A stretch of DNA of 36,958 nucleotides from Geosiphon pyriformis (lineage: Eukaryota > Glomeromycota > Glomeromycetes > Archaeosporales > Geosiphonaceae). The stretch is from NCBI GenBank assembly GCA_016748015.1, contig JAAOMT010000092.1:1-36958 (forward strand). Direction: 5' to 3'. Below, one piece after another: positions 29,801 through 36,958 of the stretch; positions within the stretch are counted from its first letter, which is position 1; every line of letters begins with the position of its first letter. The translations under genes were made by a program, and so were the position numbers. Under the pieces are notes generated by a model. That model had not been told where the DNA came from. It worked only from the letters and a program-made list of their open reading frames with translations, and did no database searches.

Positions 29801-30403
29801 TTACATGTTAGTCCTGTAAACAATTTTCTGGCTGGTGTGGTCAAAATTTTCTTGGGTAATGAGCTGTCTTTGACTAACAATCTGCCAAGTGCTTTTCATA
29901 GTCTTGGTGTGTTTCCTATATTTTTTATGTTAGAAAATGCTCTTTACTTTAGCTCAGTTTGTTCATTAAAACATTTTGGTGTCACTTTTGGTGATAGACT
30001 GTTTAATAAAAAGAGTCGTGTGATAAATTGAAAGACCTTTTGTCGTTGGAAGAGATTGGATCCAAAAGGCTCTGTTCTTTTTTGGTTTGTGGCTGTTTCA
30101 AAGTTTTTGTTAAATATGGACTTTTCATTGGTTGTCTCTACTGGGAATGGTATTTTACCTAAGCTGAATGTTTTGAATTCCATAGAGTTCTCTAATATTT
30201 AAAGTGGTTTGCATGAAATATGGTCCAGTTCATTTGACATCTACACAGATAGTTCTTTAAGAGATGCTGGGATTGCTGATGTTGCTGGTGGTACAACTGC
30301 ATATTTTTTTTCTGTGAATCTAAGTGTTGGTGTTAAGGTTTAAGGTCTATTGTCTTCTACTTTATCTGAATTGCAGGCAGTTGCTCTGGCATTGGAATTG
30401 TAA
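26847..30403 (+). pseudogene. LINE-4 ORF2: APE endonuclease, reverse transcriptase, start of RNase H
   Basis: ORF2 starts with ATG at 26847, inside the ORF1 stop (ATGA). The endonuclease shows ACNV.GFN, ITETKL, GLDKDFLSAGVAIII, VVLGGDFNENESG and FFDTDHN, so its Asn, Glu, Asp and His residues are mostly kept. The frame shifts near 28160. RT shows GLPNGKAANLSGI, RPIALIETARKI, VFQDMCKAYDFV, FWRIFYDP and the active site FVND (29150-29161), with the first Asp changed to Asn. 29360-30031 is open for 223 codons. RNase H begins DIYTDSSLRDAG and SELQAVALALEL, then the copy ends. Confidence 0.88.
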
Positions 30404-32184
30404 GTGTGCTAGTTTCAGAAAATGTCTTGATTTAAGATTGGTAAATTTTCTGTCAGGTAGTTCAGTTGCAAAATGTTCTACATAGAAAAATTTGAGAAGT
30501 TCCATGAAGACTATAGATTATATGTTCATTTCCTCAAATTTGGCCAATATGATGGTTAAGTTATAATGTTTTGGATGTTAGCAAATACTTTGATACTAAT
30601 CACCAATCTGTCTTTGTGTCTGTAAGTTTAAGTGGATTTTTAGATTCATAGTTGAACTCTCTTTGCAAACAAGCAAATAAGAATTAGTAAAAGCTTGATT
30701 TTAAGGGTGCTGATAATAATAAATAGGACACTTTTTGATGTATCATATTAACCAATGCTGTAATGTTCTTAAACAAGTTTGCTGTCTCCATAAAACTTTT
30801 GAATTTAGACACTATGTGGAATATTGTTTGCAAAATTGTGACTTTCTTAGCTGATAAAACTTTCAAGAAAATATGATTTAAGAGTTATGATTGTGTGTTT
30901 ATTAAGAGATCTTTCAAGTTTTATAAGCTAGAGTTGTTGGTGTTCAAGCTGGTTAAGGCTTTTTATTTAGTTTCTAGTGGGGAGTTTTCATATTTGATGG
31001 ATACATAGGACAAACTTAACACTGTTGGTGCATCAGCAGTAAAATCTTTTTTTTTTAGGTTCTAATTTTGACTTAATTTGATTGACTTTAACTAAGATAA
31101 AGAAGTCTTATCACTCTTTTAAGATGCTAGAATCCAGATGTACAGAAAAGTTTTGCATCAAGACAGCTGTTAATAAAAGGACAGAAAATTTTAAATTGAA
31201 CAAAGATTACATTATTAGAAGTGTTTTGAAGCATTTCTTTTATAAAGTAGTGCTGGATCACTTGGTTGCAAATAATAAGTTGGTTCTGGAGCCCAATTTA
31301 GTTAAATCTAAGATAGACAAGATCATGAAAAGTTGGACTAGGAAGCATAGGATGGTGGCTGATATTTTTGATAATTGGTCTTGCCAATACTGGCCTTTGA
31401 ATTATGTTTTCAATGGTGCTTTTTCTGATGTAATATGTTTAATTATGTTCAATAAAATGTTTGCTGTAGTTTCAAATCTGCCATATGGGAAAGCTGCCAG
31501 TCTTTCTGGCATCTTAAATGAGTTGTAAAAACATTGTAATAAGTTAGTGTTGAATATGCTGTTGGTGCTTTTGAATTTTTATTTGATTTGTAAATTGGTG
31601 TCTGGACCTTAAAAAAAGACTTGGGTCTCAATGATTCTCAAATATTATAAATAGGAGGGCATTCTTACAAACACCTATCCTATTGCTCTAATTGAAACAG
31701 CCTACAAAGTTTTTTTCAAAATTTTTTCTGACAGAATTTCTCTGGCTTGCAGCACTTTTGATGTTTTCTGTGGTGACAACTTTTCTGTTTTAAGAGATAC
31801 AATGACACAATCTCCTATTTTTGCTATTGGTTCTGTTATTAAAGATGTATTGAAGAAAAATTGGGAACTATAGCTGGTTTTGCAAAATATGTATAAGGTC
31901 TATAACTCTGTTAAATGGGAACATCTTAGGAAAAGTTTGACTAGAATCAAGATATGTAAAAAGTTTATTAGATTTTTCGAAAGTCTTCACAATGGTTGCA
32001 TTAACAGAGTAATAATGGATTTTGGCTTGACTAATGGGTATTGTGTTTATAATAGGTTAGATTAAGGAAAGATATTTTTACTTCTTCTTTGGTGCATATT
32101 CTATGATTTGCTTTTGTATGAAGTTAAAAAGCAAGAGAGTGTATGTGATTATAGATTAAATTCTTACTTTATTTTTAAAACTGG
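30404..32184 (+). pseudogene. LINE-5 ORF2 first part: endonuclease end, linker, RT palm start
   Basis: Recognisable segments are KTIDYMFISSNLANMM, a frameshift, then KYFDTNHQSVFVSV (the Asp-His end of the endonuclease, with TDH now TNH), LNSLCKQANKN, and the RT lead-in YGKAASLSGILNEL (31480-31528). It continues with IALIETAYKVFFKIFSD, QNMYKVYNSVKWEHLRKSL and MDFGLTNGY, and ends SYFIFKTG at the LTR insertion. Many stops occur, mostly at Arg, Trp and Gln sites. Confidence 0.82.
32181..32184. other. target-site duplication, left copy (CTGG)
   Basis: CTGG precedes TGTTAC. The same four bases follow GTAACA at 33162-33165. Four or five bases is the usual size for Ty3/gypsy elements. Confidence 0.75.
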
Positions 32185-32286
32185 TGTTACTTATAGAATA
32201 TAAGAAGTATAGTATTATTAGTTAGTAAATATTAGCCAATTAGAAGTAGAAATAGTAAATGTGGAATTTTAGGATTCCTTTCAAAG

Positions 32287-32420
32287 GAATTGCAGGATTC
32301 CAGAAATTTCAGGATTCTCTGGCAAAGAATTGCAGGATTCCAAAATTTCAGGATTCCCCTCATCAGGAATTGCAAGATTCCAGAAATTCCAGAATTTCTG
32401 TCACAAGGAATTGAAGAATT
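32287..32420. repeat. 40-bp minisatellite in U3 of LTR-B3
   Basis: Units beginning GAATTGCAGGATTC start at 32287, 32327, 32367 and, decayed, 32408. The core GGAATTGCAGGATTCC is nearly palindromic. Confidence 0.8.
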
Positions 32421-32433
32421 GAGGAATCTCAAA

Positions 32434-32445
32434 TATATATATATA
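32434..32445 (+). promoter_or_regulatory. TATA run of LTR-B3
   Basis: TATATATATATA lies directly after the minisatellite, at the place of the TATA boxes in the other LTR-B copies. Confidence 0.45.
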
Positions 32446-32550
32446 GCAGTAGTGTTAGTAGCAGAAAAGACAGAATTGATATCACAGAATCCTTAACCTA
32501 GAAACCCAATCATCAAATAAATAATTATTCCATACTACAAACTTCTTTTC

Positions 32551-32575
32551 ATTATCAACATTTCATGTTGATAAT
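32551..32575 (+). other. LTR-B3 hairpin
   Basis: ATTATCAACA, loop TTTCA, TGTTGATAAT form a perfect ten-pair stem. Compared with LTR-B2, one C-G pair is replaced by T-A with pairing kept. Confidence 0.6.
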
Positions 32576-32721
32576 AATCTATACTTAACCACACTAGAAC
32601 AATAGCTCTTAATCATGACTATTAACAGAATACTAACTAAATCGCCTTGGCTTATTTCTTATTTCATTTATTTTCTTTTCTCTTTTGATTTTCTTTGATA
32701 CTACTAACTGGATTAAAAGAT

Positions 32722-32893
32722 TTACTCTTGGAAGACTTACGGAGAAATAAACTTAATTAAACCAATACTTACTCTTGGAAAACTTATGGAGGAATAAAAC
32801 TTATTTAAACAATACTTACTCTTAAAGAACTTATAAAGGAATAAAACTTGATTAAACCAATACTTACTTTTGGAGGACTTATGGAGAAACTGA
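32722..32893. repeat. 47-bp tandem array in LTR-B3
   Basis: Units starting TTACTCTTGGAAGACTTA begin at 32722, 32769, 32816 and 32864. They include GGAGAAATAAA and TTAAACCAATAC. Nothing like it occurs at the same place in LTR-B1 or LTR-B2. Confidence 0.85.
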
Positions 32894-33161
32894 CATCAGG
32901 AAATAGCACTGGTATATACTTATGGAAGATATTATACCAGGAGAATCATTAATCATCGAGCTAAAAAAGCAATTGATGAAACTATGGTTTCAGAAAACTG
33001 TTGATAAACTGTTATTATTGAATCTCTGTCTATTATACAAAGAACTCAATTGGAAAAATCTTCAGATAAAATACCTTCAGATTATTATCATCACCAATTA
33101 CTTTGAGCACCAAGTTATGGGTTTGTTATTTACTTGACACCCCAAATAATCACCTGTAACA

Positions 33162-35592
33162 CTGGCAAAGCAGAATTTTAGACCAGGTTGACTTCGTTTT
33201 TTACTGCCAGTGCTTTCATTGATAATACAATTTAAATTGGTAGTAGCCAAGCTGCTATACAACATATTTTTAATGTTGCAAGTGAATTTTTTTAGTTTAA
33301 TGACATTTCTATCAATAATAACAAAACTGTGATCATTCTTATTAACTGTTATGTCAAAGACTTTTATCTAACTATCAGTGATTCACCTATTTCTGTTGCC
33401 AAAAAAGAGGTGTCACATTGCTATCTAAGTATTTTTTTATTGTCTGAGAGTTTGTTTAAACCTAGCTTGGCTAAGACATATTCGAATATTTAATTTTTCA
33501 TCAATCTTGTTTTAAGAAAGGTGGTCTTAGATAAACAGTTTGCATATTTGGTGTTTGCAATCTTTTATCTAATTATCAGTTACAAAATTCAATTCAGTTT
33601 TATTTCTATTAGCTTATGTAATAAATGGGATGCTTTCATTCACAAGGGCTTAAAATTTAAGTCTGGTCTACTATTCAATTTTCCCAATAATGCAATCTAT
33701 CATCTCTCTTTGTATGATTTGAAAATGTTTGAACAGATTCAGGCTGAAAGCAAATTAGTTTTAGTTGTTTCTTTTACAAATTCAGTTGGTATTTTGGGCC
33801 AGTTATTTTCTCATAAGTTGCATGATCTTCAGGTTTTCAGTTAGTATTCACTCTACTCTTTGCAGTTTCCAGTTTATGTCAAGATTAAATAACTTTTTAG
33901 CAAGTATAGTGTGTATATTTTTTGGGTATGACTTGTTCTTGAACAACTTTTTGGCCAGTACTTTTTGTCTTAAAAGTAAAACTATTATGTCTTATGTCCT
34001 TAGTAAGTCAATTTATTATAAGTGTGTTTCTTTACACTGATATTATGGAATTGCTTTTATGAACCAGCTGCGTAATCAGAGTGGTGCTGTTTTTAATTGG
34101 TTAATCTTTAAACAGTAGAAGCAATTGGACCTCTGTGGCCTTGTTTCCATTTGGTTTGAACTTTCTGTTCAATTTTTTGGTAGTGTTATTATTTCTTTTA
34201 TCAGTTCTACACTTTTGGATAGTTATAGTTCTTTAGATATTTTACAGTCTCATAAGTTTGGTATCATTAAAAACAATCTGTTGCATGCTAATACAGGTCA
34301 TCTTTCTGTTTATACAGATAGATCTTTGAATGGTTTGACAACTCTTAGTGTAAAAACTGGTACAGCTGTTTTTTTTGAGGATGTTAATTTGGGTTTAAGT
34401 ATATGGGTTTTTGGTCTGTTGTCTTTTATCATGGTAGAACTGCAGGTTATTGCTTTGGCTCTTAAGTATGTTTCTTTTTTTTATTCTTTGAACCTGTTTA
34501 CAGACAGCCAAACTGCTTTGGATGTGTGTAAATTGGATTTGAAGTTGATTCATCCAAAATTCAGAAATTAGTATTGGATTGAACATCACCACATTGTAAG
34601 TACTATTTGTTATAAGAATTTAGATGTTAGTTGGCATAAGATTAAGGATCACTCTGGTGTTTTTGGCAATAAACATGCTGATACATTTGCCAAAGCAGCT
34701 GCTGTTTTCAATAGGCATTTACCCCTATTTGATTAGTAAACATTATTTTAGGACTAATAGTGTTACAGTTTCTGGTAATTTTAGACATTTTGTTTGAAGA
34801 GTTTTTCGGTCTGTTTATTGTGCACATTAGGAAACTGGTTCTGGTTCTTGAGTAGTGATAGATAGTATATGTATAGATATTAATTGGTTTAGGTTGTTTT
34901 TGGTGTGACATTTTGATTCTTATTTGGTGGCTGGTTTCATTAGTAAACAGACTGCTGATTTTCAAACATATTTTATAAAAGCTCTTTATCATTGGCTTTC
35001 TGTTGCTATGTATAAGCAATTATATAATAAGTGTTATCCCAGTGTGGTTTGCTTGTTCTGTGGTGATATTAAGGTATCCGACCAGGTCTTTTTTTGTCTA
35101 TTTGATGTTGCTAATTGTGCTTGGTTGTTGAATACTCATGTATCTGTTTGGGGTGTGTGCTCTGATTTATTTTGTTCTTTTTCTTGTGTTTTGTAGTTGT
35201 TGTCTACTTGTGTTTCCAATGTTATAGTTAGCATAATACTGTTTAAGAGTTTTGTTTTTAATAATTGGTATTATAAATTTGTTTCAGTTTTTAAAGATTC
35301 TAAGATTGCAAATCAGCATATTGTGAATTTTGTGTGCAAATTTTGTCTTATATTCTGGAAGGATATCTGGTTGGTGCATGTCAAGCACCATGTTTTTATG
35401 GAAAAAAATGGCTTGATTCCACGTGATGGTTCCATTTTTGTTCCAGTATTGAGTTTTTCTTTGATGTTTTTAGCCAGCATAATTAAATTATTGGATATAA
35501 TTAAGGCAATGAGTGTGGGTTTTGGATTTTGTAAATCTTGTTTGTTATTTTCAAGTATAGAAAACACAGTTTTTGTTTATATAGGTGCTTAG
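33162..35592 (+). pseudogene. LINE-5 ORF2 second part: RT end, RNase H, zinc tail
   Basis: After the LTR the frame resumes TSFFTASAFIDNTI; the RT active site is FIDN, so the second Asp is Asn (33224-33226). 33521-33844 is open (DKQFAYLVFAIFYLIISYK). RNase H keeps its acidic residues: SVYTDRSLNG, MVELQVIALAL, LFTDSQTALD and NKHADTFAK. A zinc-binding tail reads CLFCGDIKVSDQVFFC, where the family His is Gln. 34924-35592 is open except for one TAG, and ends FSSIENTVFVYIGA before the natural stop at 35590. Frame changes lie near 33840, 34100 and 34750. Confidence 0.87.
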
Positions 35593-35725
35593 TGTTATTC
35601 TAATTAGCTTAAGTGATTGGTCATATGTGGAAAATACATGATTCACACCTAGTTTAAATTATTTGTATGATGTATTGTACTAGGCAGTATTTGAACTTCG
35701 CTCATTAAATGAATTAAAAAAAAAA
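35593..35725 (+). other. LINE-5 3' UTR and A tail
   Basis: About 120 bases follow, closely matching the LINE-1 3' UTR and ending CGCTCATTAAATGAATT, then ten A's. The next base begins ghost LINE-6 sequence. Confidence 0.8.
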
Positions 35726-36305
35726 CTGACTTTTTAGTAATAATTAAAAAATTGATAACTGAAAAATTGATATCTAAAGCAAATAATTTGCAAAATAAAT
35801 TATAAACCAAAAGTTTGAAAAAAAAACAAAAAAAACAGAAATTTATCCAAAATATTATTTTTAGTATTATTATTAATATTAAAATTAATCTACTTATAAA
35901 ATTTTCCAAAAATACATTTAAAAATAATTTTTTTCAGCTTTTTAGAAATTATGTTAACATTTTTTTGCTCAGATTTATTATTATTATCAAGTTAAAAGCT
36001 GGTTTTTTATATCTATATTCTTTGTATTAATTGTGTTGTCAGCAGTTAAATTATTTATTCTACTAATTTTTGATGATTTTTAAGAAACACTAGCATAAAT
36101 TTCAATAACAAAATTATTTAAAACACTTCTTTTATGCTTTTTTATACTCAAATTACTGCCAGTATCAATAGTTTTATAGTTAAACAAAAAAAGTTTTAAG
36201 ATATTTAATTAAATAGCAAGAAATAATTAAAGACAAAAAAATTCTTTCAAAAATATCATATTTTTTTAAAAATTTAAGATACAAGAAAGAAAAAATTTTT
36301 AATAA
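35726..36305 (-). pseudogene. LINE-6 5' UTR and ORF1 start (ghost)
   Basis: On the minus strand, the 5' UTR is a decayed form of the LINE-4 start: TTTTTTCTTTCTTGTATC, then a run containing TTTTTGAAAGAA (LINE-4: TTTTTTGAAAGAAG). ORF1 follows with KT..TGSN, KKHKRSVLN against KKRKNKVLE in LINE-3 (36120-36170). Next comes INFNINNNTKNNILD against INFSIGSDNNDILSD (35850-35890), and KLFALDIN against KFFVLDIG (35780-35800). Two frames are needed because of indels. The block stops at the tail of LINE-5. Confidence 0.65.
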
Positions 36306-36958
36306 ATTAGATTTAATTAATTTTTAAAAATATTTATTTAATAAACTTTTTTAAAAATTTTAAAAATTATATTTTAACTTAGTATGTTTAAAATATTATA
36401 ACTTTTATAAAAAACCAAATCTAATTTAATACATAATAAATTAATTTTTTTAAACATAAAAATAATATAATAAGTTTTTTTTTAGTTTTAAAACAAACAA
36501 TAATATATTTTATTTTGTTATTAATAGCAAATATGTAATTGATAACACAAATTTTTTCATTAGTTTTTTCTAAAAAATTCTTGAAATTATATGTAATTGT
36601 GTTTATAAATAAAATAAATAATACAGTTTTAAATATATTTTTTGTTTTTAAGTAATTTAATTTTTAATGGTTTTTATATATTGAATTTTACTACTTAAAA
36701 TAAATTACTAAATATTAAAAAATTAATTTAATTCAATAAAACTTTACTATAGCTTATTGTTATAGTTTAATTAATTATAATTAAATTAATATTATCTTAT
36801 TAAATTTGATTAAAATTAAAACAATTGATTTTTTAAAAAAATTTTCATAAATTTTTTCAATAATTATAATTTAATCTAATTGTACTTTTGGTTTCTTTAA
36901 ATTATTTTATTTATAGTTAACATTATAATCTAAAATAATTTATTTTATAATATAAATA
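36306..36958. other. AT-rich stretch without a gene
   Basis: I find no coding signal, LTR end, poly-A or tandem array here beyond A/T runs. It lies upstream of the 5' end of the ghost LINE-6 and is therefore the oldest flank in the right part of the window. Confidence 0.55.

Larger units (their letters stand above)
24945..30403 (+). mobile_element. LINE-4: LINE with intact 5' end, 3' end missing
   Basis: It begins ACTTCTTTTTCTTA, matching the start of LINE-3 and the decayed start of LINE-6, so this is the natural 5' terminus. It carries the 5' UTR, ORF1, endonuclease and RT, and breaks off inside RNase H at about 30403, where LINE-5 takes over. It is inserted in the ORF1 part of LINE-6. Confidence 0.85.
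32185..33161 (+). repeat. LTR-B3, solo LTR inside LINE-5
   Basis: The 977-base repeat starts TGTTAC and ends GTAACA and is flanked on both sides by CTGG (32181-32184 and 33162-33165). The LINE-5 reading resumes on the other side. It shares with LTR-B1 the U3 start, 40-bp minisatellite, TATA run, hairpin, pyrimidine tract and the whole right part up to CACCTGTAACA. It contains an extra 47-bp tandem array. No Ty3 coding sequence is inside, so an element inserted and then lost its interior by LTR-LTR recombination. Confidence 0.88.
30404..35725 (+). mobile_element. LINE-5: LINE lacking its 5' end, interrupted by a solo LTR
   Basis: It picks up inside the endonuclease (CASFRKCLDLRLVN) directly after LINE-4 breaks off in RNase H. 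It runs through RT, RNase H, zinc tail, natural stop, 3' UTR and a short A tail (35716-35725). The solo LTR-B3 lies inside RT. The tail abuts ghost LINE-6 sequence, so LINE-4 plus LINE-5 together form one unit with a LINE 5' end and a LINE 3' end. Confidence 0.85.
21170..36305 (-). mobile_element. LINE-6: ancient full-length LINE ghost, split by nested insertions
   Basis: Three separate minus-strand blocks belong to one LINE in order: 5' UTR and ORF1 start (36305-35726), end of ORF1 through EN and RT (24944-22084), and ORF2 C-terminus, 3' UTR and tail (21489-21170). Between the blocks sit plus-strand LINE-4/LINE-5 and the LINE-3 fragment. The ghost is far richer in A/T than the copies inserted in it, so it is older. 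About 0.8 kb of ORF1 and the whole RNase H part are missing at the two breaks. That the blocks are one copy, and not two, is inference from order, strand and similar decay. Confidence 0.7.

Noticed and set aside
35649-35909. An 86-codon minus-strand open frame that looks like a membrane protein (FWINFCFFCFFF).
   Set aside because: It is made of decayed LINE-6 ORF1 and the LINE-5 tail read backwards; the hydrophobic look comes from T-rich sequence.
36120-36185. A minus-strand aspartic-protease-like motif, IDTGSNLSI, in open sequence.
   Set aside because: The surrounding codons align in order with LINE ORF1 (KT..GSN, then KKHKRSVLN against KKRKNKVLE), with the LINE 5' UTR just before and more ORF1 just after. 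The DTG is produced by decay and small deletions.
1-36958. Classical repeat-induced point mutation of the CpA to TpA type.
   Set aside because: CA and TG remain abundant throughout the elements, and many stops come from CGA to TGA or TGG to TGA/TAG. A CpG-related or general deamination bias fits better, though no counts were made.

Overview
This window looks like a transposon graveyard from a very AT-rich eukaryotic, probably fungal, genome. I see no host gene, tRNA, rRNA or CRISPR array. The LINE proteins, with an RRM and CCHC ORF1, an APE-type endonuclease, a reverse transcriptase whose active site reads FVDD, and a C-terminal RNase H, resemble a family I associate with arbuscular mycorrhizal fungi (Glomeromycotina, Rhizophagus/Gigaspora type). 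That host assignment rests on remembered family resemblance and was not searched. Every coding region is broken by stops and frameshifts, and most of the damage is of the G:C to A:T type (Asp to Asn, Glu to Lys, Arg/Trp/Gln to stop).

Layout. 1-789 is AT-rich with no gene. 790-1295 is the 3' end of a minus-strand LINE (LINE-1). 1296-3909 holds two head-to-tail long terminal repeats (LTR-A1, LTR-A2) with 10-bp-periodic arrays. 3910-9008 is the inside of a Ty3/gypsy element (Ty3-1). 9009-9767 is one LTR (LTR-B1) that ends Ty3-1 and starts a second element, Ty3-2 (9768-16480). Ty3-2 is followed by a cut 3' LTR (LTR-B2, 16481-17124) and by a probable solo LTR of another family (LTR-C, 17125-17610). 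17611-20946 is a 5'-truncated LINE with a 36-A tail (LINE-2).

From 21170 to about 36305 lies a ghost: an ancient minus-strand LINE (LINE-6), so AT-shifted that it looks like intergenic DNA. It is recognisable from 5' UTR to poly-A. It has been split by a 5'-end fragment of a plus-strand LINE (LINE-3, 21490-22083) and by a two-copy plus-strand LINE unit (LINE-4, 24945-30403, fused to LINE-5, 30404-35725). LINE-5 is itself interrupted by a solo LTR-B (32185-33161) flanked by a CTGG duplication.

The most interesting content is the Ty3 pol. Between protease and reverse transcriptase it carries a cysteine-rich module and a dUTPase-like domain with all five trimeric-dUTPase motifs recognisable. 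After integrase it carries a conserved Q/K-rich extension of about 210 codons. Each of these modules occurs in both Ty3 copies. Ty3-1 lacks the end of gag, the nucleocapsid and the protease. Ty3-2 lacks the start of gag. Neither copy can be autonomous.
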